From positions 34,029-98,028 of the forward strand of contig CAKKTI010000027.1 in the NCBI GenBank assembly GCA_920105805.1: DNA of 64,000 nt. Direction: 5' to 3'. This document shows, in pieces, positions 23,351 through 35,421 of the stretch. Every line of letters starts with the position of its first letter. Position 1 is the first letter of the stretch. This stretch comes from Condylostoma magnum. Lineage: Eukaryota > Ciliophora > Heterotrichea > Heterotrichida > Condylostomatidae. The position numbers and the translations under genes were made by a program. The notes beneath the pieces were generated by a model, which ran no database searches, was not told the origin of the DNA, and saw nothing but the letters and a program-made list of their open reading frames with translations.

Positions 23351-24586
23351 ATGGCAAGTTCAATAGATCAAGAAGTCTAAGAACTCACTAACACTGAAAT
23401 CTAGAACAGAATATCAATGATGGACAACAACATCAGAGTAATGAAATCTGAGTGTTCTCGGTTAGACCACGAAAACCGCAACATAAAGGGCCGCGTAGAC
23501 GAGAACAAGGAAAAAATCAAGCTAAACAAACAGCTTCCCTACCTTGTAAGCAACGTTATAGAGATCCTCGACCTAAGCGATGAGGAGGAAGACGATGAGA
23601 TTTAAATAGAACAGACCAGAAAGGCAGTTTCTATTAAAACTTCTACTAGACAAACTGTATTTCTTCCAGTCCCCGGGCTAGTTGACCCTTCTACTCTAAA
23701 GCCAGGAGATCTCATAGGTGTAAACAAAGACTCGTACCTCATACTAGACACACTTCCCCCTGAGTACGACGCGAGGGTCAAAGCAATGGAATTAGACGAG
23801 AAACCTACAGAGGAGTACTCGGATGTAGGCGGATTGGACAAATAAATCGAGGAATTGATAGAAGCAATAGTGCTTCCAATGACACACAAGGAGAAGTTTG
23901 ATTAGATTGGTATTAAGCCACCCAAGGGAGTCTTAATGTACGGCCCTCCTGGCACTGGGAAGACCTTAATGGCTAGGGCCTGTGCTGCGTAGACTAATGC
24001 AGCCTTCTTAAAGCTGGCTGGGCCGCAGTTGGTATAGATGTTTATAGGAGATGGGGCTAAGATGGTTAGGGATGCCTTTGCACTGGCAAAGGAGAAAGCA
24101 CCTGCTATTATATTCATTGATGAGTTAGATGCTGTTGGAGCTAGAAGACATGACGCTGACTCAGCCGGGGGCCGAGAAGTATAAAGGACCATGCTTGAGT
24201 TGCTTAATTAGTTGGATGGGTTTGGGACGGATGACAGTATAAAAGTAATTGCTGCTACTAATAGACCTGATATACTAGACCCCGCCTTGTTGAGGTCAGG
24301 CAGGCTGGATAGGAAAATTGAGTTCCCTGAGCCTAATTTTGAGGCCAGAGTTAGGATTATGTAGATTCACTCCAGAAAGATGAACTATGATAAGGATAGT
24401 GTCAATTTTGAAGAGTTGGCCAGGAGTACTGAGGATTTTAATGGAGCTATGTTAAAGGCTATATGTGTCGAGGCCGGTATGATTGCGTTGAAGAGAGGAG
24501 GGACTATTATATAGCATGAGGACTACGTGGATGGTATTGCACATGTACAATCGAAGAAAAAGACTGCTCTTAATTACTATGCTTAG
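23351..24586 (+). CDS. RPT5: 26S proteasome regulatory ATPase subunit Rpt5 (PSMC3)
   Basis: 411 residues, close to the usual length. An N-terminal coiled coil is followed by an OB domain and an AAA+ ATPase domain. The Walker A motif is GPPGTGKT (about 198-205), Walker B is [11 protein letters not shown] and the Arg-finger region is [13 protein letters not shown]. The sequence [20 protein letters not shown] is nearly identical to animal and yeast Rpt5. The protein ends KTALNYYA, the HbYX-type tail that docks into the 20S core, followed by UAG at 24584-24586. Inside the gene UAG (for example 23990-23992) encodes invariant glutamines. Codon use is richer in G/C than in the unknown neighbours. 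Confidence 0.97.
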
Positions 24587-24605
24587 TTAATTTTAGATGT
24601 TTTTA

Positions 24606-25556
24606 TTAGATAAGCAACTTTGCTTGGTCTAATGATCTCAAGGCTTGTAGCAGGTTTATTGCATTGGTTAGGATAGGAGTGTTGGATGGTCTGTTAAAGA
24701 GAGGTATGCTCCGCATTTACTCACAGTTTCATCGAAATTAGCCTAGTTCAGCTTCTTGGGAAAGCATTGGATTGGAGATTGTAAATATGTCGCATTGATC
24801 GGATATTATATCATCATCTGAGCTGTTTTACACGTCAAGGGAGTTATTTATTGGGGTAAAACCTAGATTTTTGTGATCTTGGAGGCACAAGGAAGCCATT
24901 CTTCTTAGTTTGTCGTCTTAGGAGGTTGGACGAGATGAAAATTCAGAGGAGTCTTTAGTTGAGGATGTGTTTTAGCGCTCTTTGTATAGAGATTGATTTG
25001 GTAGGGGGCTAGGGATTGGGGTTATGTAAGCTACTATTAGCTCTATGTAGCCTTGGCTTAAAGATAGGCTCAAATCGCTTCGGGTTTAGTAAGCTACTTT
25101 AGCGTCTTCGGGTACCCAATTAAGCATGTAAATGTCTGATATCGTATAAAACATTTCTTAGTTGTCTAACTAATGAGCTGGTAATTACTTTGCAGTACTT
25201 ATGATATTATTTATAAAATCTGTTGATTATATTTCCTTGCCCTTTTCTAGTTTTTATATATCAGAGTAATAGCTAAATACTCATCTTTCTAATAAAATTT
25301 GCTTAAAATTATCATTTCTGACAAAAATTTCAATATAGATGGTAAGATAATTACTTAATCCGTTCTTAAGGATAGTCTTAAATTATCTACGAATATCTGA
25401 ATAAATCGAATTGTTTTTAGTACTTGTTATGTCATCAAACTTTTGATCGTTAATTTTGTTATGCAATCTATTCTCTAGGATTGTATATGAGGATTAAATC
25501 AATATTTCAGTTATAATATCCTCTTAATTTACTTCGAAGAAAGTACTATTTTCCAT
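24606..25556 (-). CDS. Probable ATG13-like HORMA-domain autophagy protein
   Basis: About 316 residues. The N-terminal 180 residues fit the ATG13 HORMA pattern: an early helix, ILLERWVFSYYSDIQ, LPAHQL, then FYTISDIYMLNW and YIELIVAYITPIPSP. The rest is Ser-rich and disordered. ATG13 joins the ATG1/ULK kinase complex that starts autophagosome formation. The match is by pattern and is not strong. The first UAA at 24606-24608 is taken as stop, 19 bp from the end of the convergent Rpt5 gene; a later UAA would overlap it. Confidence 0.45.
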
Positions 25557-25856
25557 TTATAAGATTTAGTGAAAAAGTATAATTTAAAATTGAAAAGGAG
25601 GGAAAAATCTATTAATAATATATTAAGCCATTATATGCAAAATTAGATTCATTAATATAAGTAAGATTGGAAAATATTTAGTAAACTTTGATTATAACCG
25701 TTTCAAAAATGCAGCTTACTGGGAAGTCAAAATAATTGATTATACTTTTATGACTATTAAGAGGAGTTATATATAGACAAATCAACATTAAACTGTATAT
25801 CTACAATAAAAGTAGCCAATAATATATCACTTTTTAGAATTTCAAAAAATTGTTAG
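25557..25856. other. Gene-free AT-rich stretch
   Basis: About 300 bp between the ATG13-like gene start and the DHHC gene end. No protein-like reading and no clear repeat seen. Confidence 0.4.
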
Positions 25857-26888
25857 TTAAATATTTTCTAGACTTGATTGGCCAACACAAGTAGCTGGTG
25901 GCTTCCTTAATTATCATACCTTATAACCCAATGACTAACGTGAAAAGCAGAATTACTTAAAATTATTCAAGCATCCTTACGAAAAAGGGCTTCCTTTATC
26001 TCTCCCAAAGCTTGAAAGATATGTAATTTTATCCCAAGACACATACTCTCCTGATTAAATGTTACATGTAGTTAGATTTTTACTAATTAAAAACGTGTGA
26101 AATCCAACGAGGCCTGCAACCATTATGAAAAATAATGATAAAACTATAATAATCATTAATTTCGACCAATTGAGTAATATTGTCAATACAGCATCTTTTT
26201 CTACTTCGAAATTATATATAACTACAGCAATAGCTAATGCTAGTTCTGATAACTAAGCTCACAGGTATAAATAGAAAAAAAATCTGTTTTTCTCTCCAAT
26301 ACAAGTTCCCACCCAAGGGCAGTGGTGATCATGCATAGCAACACAGTAACTGCAAGTTTTACAGTGTTTTGCCCTTATAGGCTGGCTTTAATAACAAGCT
26401 ATGCAGTATCTAGTTTCTATTAAAGCAGCAGTGTCTTCGGTTTATTATGGCTGAGTATCTTATAACTTATCATACTATTTACTTTAAACTACATTCTACA
26501 TTTCTATTTCATTTTGTTAGCTTTAATTTGAGTCGCTTTAATCTTCATCTTAAAGATATTCATAATTCTTGCCTGGAACTTATGATGTGTTATGCTGTCT
26601 TGATGTTATAATTTCACTATTGTTAATTTAGCTTTAAAAGGTGGGATTTTAGCTACTAATAACATGCTCAATTTCTATAAGGGTGATGTATCCTGGGTTA
26701 CGATGACTTACATTGATGTATAGTATAAAAGTCAGGAAAATAGATGCTATAAAGAATTGGACGAGCAGGTTATCATACTACTTATAAAAATTTGTTGCTA
26801 TAGCTATTACTAATATTACGGAGGCATGAAAAATTCATTTTATATAAGGAGCACTAGATTCTGTATATAATTTACTATTGCAGTACAT
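25857..26888 (-). CDS. DHHC palmitoyltransferase
   Basis: 343 residues. Two N-terminal membrane segments (about 19-60) are followed by a Gln/Ser-rich linker with the NPG motif (SHRNPGYI). The Cys-rich domain ([16 protein letters not shown]...CSYC) carries the catalytic DHHC in [16 protein letters not shown] (about 188-203). Two more membrane segments follow, and a TTxE-like box is present as [16 protein letters not shown]. All catalytic residues are intact. It should attach palmitate to cysteines of membrane-associated proteins in Golgi or plasma membrane. The end is UAA at 25857-25859; an in-frame UGA-UAA earlier could end it about 20 codons sooner. Confidence 0.92.
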
Positions 26889-27014
26889 TTTTATTTTCAG
26901 TCTCTATGTACAGTTTGAAATTATTAACCCTTATATTTATATATTGCTTTATATTAACCAAAACATTAGTTTTATTGTCCAACTACTAAAATTTTGCATT
27001 ATAAAATAATTTAT

Positions 27015-28151
27015 ATGAGTAATTTAGATTTAATAGACCAGGTTCTACAAGATCCAACTCAAGCTCCTAACCTCTTACCCTAAATACAAGAGAGCTTAAA
27101 AGAAGCTAATTTGAACTACTGTAAAGCTGTTATTTCAAAAATAAAGGCTCTAATAAAGAATAAAAGAGCAAGACCTTCTCATAAATTAATTGGATTAGAA
27201 ATTTTAAACCTAGGAATGCAAACACACAACTAGAATTTCGTCAGCTTTACAGAGAGAAAAGTAATGTCCCGACTTACAATTATGGGCTCTCATATGAAAC
27301 AATCTTAAAACCCAGACAGAGGACGTACATTATTTGCTAAGTAAGGCTAATTGTCAGAGGAGGAATCCTAAGCTTCTGCTGACTTCTTAAAGCACCTGTT
27401 AACTTATATAAAGGAGTGAGCATAATCGTTTCAGTAACGGTAGGATGGAAAACCTTCACTGTTTTGACTTTCTTATAAAAAACTTACAGATTAACATGTA
27501 AGATTTGATAATAGAGATATTGATTACTCATAAGTAGTGCAACCCAATGCTTTTTCACCTTATCCTGCTCGGTAGCCAAGGCAAGTTAAAAGAAGACCAC
27601 GCTTGGATATAACTGAAGTTTAAAATACTATTCAGTTATTCAATGACTTAATATCACAAGGTAATGCTGATATGGATACTATTAAAGAACTAGGAGAGAA
27701 ATTAAGTTAATGCTAGTCTTAAATGAACAGTACTATAGAAAATTTGATTAGTGCTGGAGAAGATGGCAGCATTTAATTATATTTAAGCATAAATGAAGAA
27801 TTATAGATGGCTGTAGCAACTTATGTAAATCTTAAATAAAGCCAAAGGAATTCATCTAATGCTTTATAAAATAATAATTAATAAGTGATGGTTCTGTAGT
27901 AATAATTGGCTGAGAAAGAAATCATATATACTTAGTAAATCAACTAATTGCAATAAGAGAACTAACAGTTAAGATAACAACTATCCTAATAAGATCATAG
28001 TGATAAGAAACTGAAAAGAAAAATCAAATAATTATAAAAATAGTTGTAAGAATACAATCAATAGCTATAGAAACATAGAAAAGATTCCTCAGATGATATT
28101 ATTCAAGTAAATAGACTCCCAGTAATGCAAAATCCACTAATAGAACTTTAG
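27015..28151 (+). CDS. VHS-GAT domain endosomal sorting protein (TOM1/GGA-like)
   Basis: 378 residues. Residues about 1-150 form a VHS domain (LLPQIQESLKEANLNYCKAV, HKLIGLEILNLGMQTHNQNF, LLTYIKEWAQSF). Residues about 195-270 fit a GAT three-helix bundle (TIKELGEKLSQCQSQMNSTI, INEELQMAVATYVNL). The tail is a Gln-rich coiled coil. Such proteins bind ubiquitinated cargo and clathrin on endosomes or trans-Golgi. Several Trp are UGA. UAG at 28149-28151 is the stop. Confidence 0.75.
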
Positions 28152-28206
28152 TAATTTTATACAAATCTAATTTATATTCTTTATCATTTTCAGTATCTAC
28201 CTTATA

Positions 28207-30912
28207 CTAATTAAACTTTTTGTTAAAGTAGATCAATCATAAACAGGATCAGTTTTAATCGCTCCTTTATTAATTGCTTTTCCTTTTTCTAATTTTTCAG
28301 ATAAACTTGGTGGTACTCAAAAATTAAGCATAATCTAAAGTATTAAACTGCTTCTGTACTTTTCATAAAGCGGAAGTAAAAGTCTTTCAGGGAATTATAG
28401 GCTTTGAGTCAATAGCTACGCTCATTGAAATCTAAACTAAGTCGACTCTCCATCTTCTTTTTTGGGCAAAGTTTTAAAAAGTCATTTTAACAATATAAAA
28501 GAATTATAGTATTCATTAGTTACTAAATATTTAACGCCTGGTATAGATTCTTGCATAATTGATTCTAGGTTTATATGTAGAGTTTTTTAAGCTTTGAATG
28601 GTTATTTATTTTGATCTTGTAATACTTCTTTGTAAGGTTTGAATTAGTTTTATTGTTGCTAGGTATCTGTAGTTTTTATTTTTCTTTAGTTTATTGGTCT
28701 TGTATTGGTTTTTCCTTCATTAGTGCAGTGCTTTTCGTTTTATTATTCCTAAATGAATTCTAAAATAATACATAATAAGTTATAATTTCTATTAAACTTA
28801 GCTGCTATAGTGCTTTGCTACTTTCTTCTCTTATGTTTTTATCTTTTAAAACGGAGAAATTAAATTATACTTAAAGATTCTAGTTATATAACGAATTCCA
28901 CTGTGTAAATTTTAACGTCTTTTCTAATCAGTCTCTTTATCAAAATCAATTATACTATTATAATACTACTACAAACAAGTTTTAATATTATTTTATAATG
29001 TTTTCTATAGCATTTTAGATTGATTTGATATATAAAATTCAATACTTTTTCTTAAATTAGCACAATCATTGGTATATTTTCTGCATGTAATCCTAAATCT
29101 TATAAAATAGTCATAAATTCTTTAATTATCTAGCTTTCTCGCAATTTCTATTAATCTAATCAATTAAGAATTCTAGACTCTGATTTTAAGTTAATATTTT
29201 CTATAAGCAATGTTTAATGTTCCAAATGCTCATTTTGTCTGGAACTTGATAATATTACTGATTTATTACTCTAGTGTTATAACTTTAAGATGAGATATTT
29301 CATCATATTAACTACTCCATTTCCATTGCTTAAAAGCTATTAACTTTCTATAATCTACATCCTTCTATAAATTTTTTATCAATTTTCTCATGCAACGATT
29401 CTTATTGGGTATAAATTTGTGTCTCGGAATCAAAACTTGGTTATTTTTAAGCTTTTAAAAGCATTTTTACATTTTTCTAGTATTTATTGTCTCTTTTATT
29501 TTACTAAGCATGTAAAATGAAAACTTTCAAATGTTTTAGTGTTTTGCTACCAATTTAATAAGACTTTGATACAATTTAAACCTTAGTTTTTGCTATATTA
29601 AGTGTTAGAAGTTTTTTATCTTTTATAGTTTTGCATAATCTATTTTATTATGAAATCTTACTTGATTGAATGAAATTGATATTTTCCTATTCACTCAGTC
29701 TTTTAAGTTATTAAGTGCTAGTTAAAGTAAATCGTTTACAAACTTTTACAATATTTCCTACTTAAATTTTGTAAAGGCTAAATTCCTCAACTACTTCTTA
29801 TGTAAAATGACTAATCTAGTTACCTTTTTCCTCATATTATTCATCGTTTTCAATTAGGCTTTCGGTATCTAAAAAAACTTCATTTTAAGAAACCCTCTTA
29901 CCCTTTTTCTATAAGCTTTATCAACAAATGACCCAATATTTTTTGCATTTACAGATTTACAATACCTCTCTAATATTTTCAGTCATCAAATACTTCTTTT
30001 ATTATTAATAACCTTTTAAAGTACTTTCTTCAATTTATGAATAGCATCAACCTTAGGTGTTTCTATTATCGTATCAGCTTTAATAGGAGAAAGAGTTAAA
30101 GATTCATTGAATTAAATCTAAAGCATGCTTTCTTCACCAAAAATAACCTATCTATGCATATTCCTTGGTTTAGTTTCTGGACTCATTATATCCGTATCAC
30201 TTTCTACAATATCAATACTCAAGTACTTTTTAGGGTTCTGAATATACACAAAGTTTTAAAAGGGCCTTGGAGTCTCTATCTCATCAACATCGCTTTAATT
30301 AGTCTAGAGAATCTGGAATTGTTTATCAGGGCTATTCTAATTTGACTATAAAACAGTTAATTTGCTATCCAAAAGGTAACAGATTTCCTTAGAAAACGAA
30401 TTTTCCTTAAAGCTAATTTCAGCGTATCTGTCTCTTGGTGGTGAAGATTTATTTATTATATGATTACTAAAGATGTTAGTTTGTGTAGAGATACTATTGG
30501 TCATTGAGTTAAGTCTTGAGTTTAATTGTATAGAGCTTATAAGGCTTTGATCTGGGCTTTTACTATATTTCAGTAAAACATTCCGTTTTCAAATTCTAAA
30601 ATGCTTTTTCATAAATAATTCTATTCTATCATTTAATAATATAGTTGCATCTAGCTTATATTCTGGTATTTTACCCTAATTATTTACATTAGAGTAAATT
30701 TTCAGTAGTTCTTAGGTGGTATTAGGAATTTAAGGAACTCTTCTATAGAAATTTGAGTTTTGAAATTCAGGATAGTTATGTATATTCATTATACTTCTTT
30801 TAATAACTTTTTAGGATGCTTGAAGTGAACTTGTACGCTTTTTGTGAAGAGATTTTCGTGCTTCTTATACTAGTTAGATAATATCCTATACATTTGTTGT
30901 CTTTCCCATCAT
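28207..30912 (-). CDS. Large basic helical protein, Sfi1-like centrin-binding repeats possible
   Basis: About 901 residues in one continuous frame starting MMGKTTNVQ. The N-terminal 300 residues are Ser-rich; the rest is very basic with recurring hydrophobic-Trp/Phe units (ALNNLKDWVNRK, LIAFKQWKWSS, FQTKWAFGTLNIAYRKYQL, ALHQWRKNQYK) spaced like the centrin-binding repeats of Sfi1. Basal-body or infraciliary-lattice function would follow, but this is inferred from repeat style. The last 350 bp are open in all frames; another frame there (ending near 28197) looks more protein-like, so the C-terminus may use a small intron or belong to a separate short gene. Confidence 0.55.
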
Positions 30913-31365
30913 TTTTAAATTTTTGAAAAGAGTTGGTAAAATGTAATTTTGATTTAAAGTTGTAATTTTATGTATATAAAGTTTGATCTAGTAATAACTT
31001 ATTGTGCATTTAGTGTAAAATTCACTAGTAAGTTTGTATTAATATTTAGCAAAGACACATATCATAGCTAGTTTTATTGTAATTTAAGACCTATTTTACT
31101 TATGCTTACACATAAAATACCTATGATAACTAAGCATGAAGCTTAAAAACAAAATATATACTAAAATTACTTAATTACTTTTATTATTCCCCAGCAATAC
31201 TCTAAACCCTGCTAAATATCGATTTGTTTCTTAGTTATTATGACATTATATCTAAATACGAAAGTCATTAAACATTATAATCAGTTAATTATCACATTTC
31301 CTAATTCTTCCAATGAGTTTAACATTTTATTATATTACAATATTCCCTGTTTATAATTCCTTTAC
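30913..31365. other. Gene-free AT-rich stretch
   Basis: About 450 bp upstream of the Sfi1-like gene. No convincing coding frame. Nothing recognisable as RNA gene or repeat. Confidence 0.4.
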
Positions 31366-31770
31366 TTAAATATCATAACTGGGAGTATTTAGAGTATAAT
31401 GCTGACAATTCGGTGTTATCAAAAATATTCTTTAAGTGAATCCTTCGTTATTTAAGTTAATAAAGAATACTTTAGGTTTCAGCATGTAAAAGATTAGCTG
31501 GTCATACAACTCAGCAGCTATATCATCAGATTAAATCCCAACAGAGAAGCTGGCCTCTTGCTTATTGATACAGAATTTATTTTCTATATCAGAAATATAC
31601 ATTAACCTACGCTCATACTTCATTAATCGTTGTTAAATATGATCTAACTTACACTACTCAAATTAGTTTGTTTTTTAATCACTATATAGTATTTATTCTT
31701 CCTAGTATGATTTAGGAGAGCAAGGAGTTGTATAACATTCAGTTGCAGTTGTGCTATCTTATATAAACAT
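31366..31770 (-). CDS. Small hypothetical protein
   Basis: About 134 residues, unknown. The N-terminal third is Gln/Ser/Cys-rich, followed by a short amphipathic helix (QRLMKYERRLMYISDIENKF) and a C-terminal part with mixed residues (YDQLIFYMLKPKVFFINLN). The first UAA (31366-31368) or the next (31351-31353) may be the stop. Head-to-head with the ankyrin-DHHC gene, 113 bp between starts. Confidence 0.45.
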
Positions 31771-31883
31771 TTTTAATTAAACTTTAATTGTAGAGATACA
31801 CCTACTGAATATCTAGATATAATTAACTAATACAAAAGTTCTTTAATTTAAAACACATAGTCATATATAAAAATAAGTTAGTA

Positions 31884-33654
31884 ATGCTTGAGGAACTAAA
31901 AAGTACAGTAGTCACATTAGATTTCGAACGATTTGAGGAGATAATTAAATCCACTGATTAGGACTTATGGAGTATCAATGACTTGAACAACCGAAATATC
32001 TTCCATGAACTTTCCTTTATCTTCATTAGGGAGAACAGGGCTAAGTAATTTTTAGATATTTTTGTATAATAGTTCAAAAGTCGATACCAACAGTCCTAAT
32101 AGCTAAGTATGTGCATAGATGCTCAAGACTTACATGAATAAAGAACTCCTATTCACTGAGCNNNNNNNNNNNNNNNNNNNNNNNNNNNNNNNNNNNNNNN
32201 NNNNNNNNNNNNNNNNNNNNNNNNNNNNNNNNNNNNNNNNNNNNNNNNNNNNNNNNNNNNNTGTATAATAGTTCAAAAGTCGATACCAACAGTCCTAATA
32301 GCTAAGTATGTGCATAGATGCTCAAGACTTACATGAATAAAGAACTCCTATTCACTGAGCTGTCTTAAATAATAAAAGGATTTTGCTTAAATCCCTTATA
32401 AACTATGGAGCTGATTTAACTAAATTAGATATAGAAGGATAATCTGTTGTACATTTAGCTGCTAGTACAGGGAATGTGATCATTTTAACTAAATTAATAC
32501 TTTTATACAGACTACCGTATGACGATGTGGATTTATAAGGCAATTTACCTTTACATATTGCTTGTTTATAAGGCCATGATTTTGCAGCTTATCTTCTACT
32601 TGCTTGGACTATTTAAATAGACGTTAAGAACAATTAAGGATATACACCTTTGCATCTTTCTACTATTGCTAAGAGTTATAGAATAATAAGATGTCTTTTG
32701 ATAAGAGGAGCAGATAGAGACATCGTAAATTGGTAAAACTAGAAGCCAATAGATACAGCAGTTAATGAAAACGCATCAGAAATTATAATTTCCTTACTTA
32801 AAAAACCTACCTTCATGCAAAAGTTTAACCCTATAAAGCCTCCTATCCAGAAAGCTAATTCAAACTATGTGCAAATGGTAATATATATGGTCCTATACAT
32901 CATAAGATTTATAATAATATTCATGGCAATAGTTCCAAATGTAGGTAAAGCACTAGGAGTGTTCTCCCTTTTAATCTTTCTTTTATGCATAATTATGTAC
33001 TTATGAGCATTTTTAAAAGATCCTGGATATTTAACAGTAAAGCAATAATCGCTATATAAGCTATACAAAACTTATTAACCTGAGTACGTTTGCCCTAATT
33101 GTGAAATAAAGCGTGACCGTGATACAAAGCATTGCTAATACTGCAATCGTTGTGTAGATAAGTTTGATCACCACTGCCCGTGAATACATAACTGCGTTGG
33201 GAGCTAAAATCACTTAATTTTCTTCGTATTTTTAATAGTCTTAGAAACAGATTTCCTGTATCACTCGATTTTAGGAATTGTAGTATTGATTCATGAAAGT
33301 GATGATCCTATATTCACAGATGTTTTCCCAGACCAAATTCATAACCATGCAAAGGCAGTAGGATATACTCTCTGTATATTTTGCGGAATTTGCTTTGCAC
33401 TCATTTTACCTCTACTATTAGTTTAATGTGGTAATATATGCAGATAAACCACGACGTTTTAAAGGTTTGCAAATAGACAAAGATCCAGCCAGGACGGGGG
33501 CAGTTCTTTACTAAATAATTAAGACAGTACAATCCACATGCTGAATCAGCTGACCACAGAGTCATATGGACGTCAAAGCATTGAGGTAAAAAGAAAGCTA
33601 TGCTGCTACTTCACAGAATCAGAGGAAAGTGAAATGAGATCTGTTAATAACTAA
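31884..33654 (+). CDS. Ankyrin-repeat DHHC palmitoyltransferase (HIP14/ZDHHC17-like), interrupted by an assembly gap
   Basis: Four or five ankyrin repeats are readable (RTPIHWAVLNNKRILLKSLI, VVHLAASTGN, LPLHIACLQGHD, TPLHLSTIAKSY), then membrane segments. The zinc-binding core is CPNCEIKRDRDTKHCQYCNRC and the catalytic motif is DHHCPWIHNCVG, where the conserved Trp is UGA at 33181-33183. Two more membrane segments and a Ser-rich tail follow. HIP14-type enzymes palmitoylate proteins recognised by the ankyrin domain. The coordinates include 100 Ns and a 99-bp duplicate (32063-32161 and 32262-32360). Collapsing these gives one continuous frame through the first repeats. UAA at 33652 or 33661 ends it. 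Confidence 0.9.
32063..32161 (+). repeat. 99-bp sequence, left copy beside the assembly gap
   Basis: Identical to 32262-32360, base for base by eye, on the other side of the N-run. It is part of the ankyrin-DHHC coding region; the two copies most likely represent one genomic locus. Confidence 0.9.
32162..32261. other. Assembly gap of 100 N
   Basis: Exactly 100 unknown bases, the conventional size for a gap of unknown length, flanked by two identical 99-bp copies. This is a scaffolding artefact where overlapping contig ends were not merged. Confidence 0.98.
32262..32360 (+). repeat. 99-bp sequence, right copy beside the assembly gap
   Basis: Second copy of 32063-32161, continuing directly into the ankyrin repeats of the same gene. 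Confidence 0.9.
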
Positions 33655-33666
33655 ATTGATTAAAAT

Positions 33667-34302
33667 TTATACCAAAACTATTAGAATTAAATAACTAACA
33701 GCCATCATAACCCCTATATCAGGTTTACTATCCAGGTCCTAAATTTCAAAAAATATAACTCTTCCACAATCCGCTGTTTATATAAAACTTGAATAGTACT
33801 ATTACAAATCAACCCAATAATTTCAATATTCCCAGCTAACTTCCTCATCTTCCTCACAAAGTTATCATAATTCTTCAAAAACTTCAGAGCCAATGCCAGG
33901 TCTGCAATATGCAAAGCCATCAAACCCACACTCACAAGGCATTTTATCACCGTTGACCATTACACAATCTGAGTCATCAGTGCATCTATAGGGATGAAGC
34001 TACCCATTTGCAAGCATATTGCCCTCGGGTCTTGGATCACATACTTTGTCACCCTTTTCCTCTACTTGATTATCTTCTTGCTTTTCTACGCATTAAATTG
34101 CTATAGCTTATTCAGTTGAAATTGATGTTTAAAATTATTGTAATACATTTTAGGACAAGCAACCTTTGTCTTCAGCACAACCGTTTTCATTTACTTATAA
34201 ATCTCCTGAGCCTTAGAAATTAATACAGACACCTGGTTCTAAGTCATCACAGCTTATTTTAGGGCATTCTAAAGATAAAGCAAGATTTAACAAAAGGAAC
34301 AT
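33667..34302 (-). CDS. Cys-rich type I membrane protein, function unknown
   Basis: 211 residues. A signal peptide (MFLLLNLALSL) is followed by an extracellular region with about 13 cysteines arranged in pairs (CPKISCDDLEPGVCINF, CTDDSDCVMVNG, PCECGFDGFAYCRPG), which resembles small disulfide modules of ciliate surface proteins, and a C-terminal hydrophobic anchor (VMMAVSYLILIVLV) ending at UAA. No family assigned. It is convergent with the ankyrin-DHHC gene, about 4-12 bp between stops. Confidence 0.65.
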
Positions 34303-35421
34303 CTTTTATAATTTTAGCTTGATATTAAAGGATTTTAGTTAATAAAGTTGTTTATTAATGTAGAGGATTGCATTATTGAGTTGATGTATTTTCTATAAGC
34401 CTAGATTATTGATAGACATATAGATTTAACTTAAAGTTTATGCAAATTTTATGACCTAGCTCAAATAGGTAATGCTTAAAGGATTATAGCTAATACACCG
34501 AAAGCTTATAAATAATAAAAGTATTGATGCTAATTGATAATAGTCATGATTAAACAACTAGAAATTATAGGTTACTTTTAAAACTAGTTTTGAGTTATTT
34601 TAGAATATTATTATATTGAAGCTTATTATATGTCATTCTATTTCTCATAGTTAGGCTGCATGTCAAAAATTATTAGTATAGTATTTGGGGGACTAAACTC
34701 AAGCTTTACTTCCTTTGCAATATAATTAAAATTATGAAATTTAAATACAATGCTTTAAACTTGTTGGTATAGTTATGATATTGAGCAAAATAATTATACT
34801 TTGCTATAGAACTTCACCTTGAATCGAATATATTACATATAAGAAGTAATTATTTGAAGCAAAATACAATATGCAACATAGTAATATTGTGTATAATATC
34901 TAATAAACTTATAATTATTCTCTAATTTAGATTTCTTTAGGTGCCTGAGCTAATACATATTGTTTTAGAATTAGTATATTACTACTTGTATTGAAAGTTG
35001 ACTTTAATAAAGATGTTTTCATTCTAAAGTTTTTAATATCTATTGTAAAGTTATCTTTTACCATGCAATTCAATTATTCAATATATCAAATTATTAGTTT
35101 TTAATTACGAAATATTAGCTTCAAAAATATGTATTTTTAACTGTCAGAGAAGGTAGAATCAAACTTTTTATCAGCTTAATACCATTGTAATTCAAATAGT
35201 ATACCGAACATATATGCATATTTACTTTCTCTGTATATAATTTACAAATGGGTTTACAATAATAAAATATACTAAAAACTTTCTCAAGTCCCCTTCTATC
35301 AAAAGCGAATCTAGTTAAAAATTCAACTTTATCAAACGATAATCTCAAGCTTCAATTCTCAAAACTTCATATCCCATTATATCATCTTTCAATTGCAATA
35401 TTGATAAGACAAAAGGAATCA
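34303..35421. other. Longest gene-free stretch of the window
   Basis: About 1.1 kb of AT-rich DNA. A minus-strand open frame at 35121-35348 has no start Met and no recognisable family and is not called. No tandem repeat, tRNA or transposon sign seen. Confidence 0.4.

Noticed and set aside
32063-32360. Direct repeats around the N-run as a mobile-element or eliminated-sequence footprint
   Set aside because: The 99-bp identity plus exactly 100 Ns is the mark of an unmerged scaffold overlap, and the gene reads through when collapsed.
34303-35421. Possible gene in the minus frame at 35121-35348
   Set aside because: No start Met, no recognisable family, and not continuous with a longer coding pattern.
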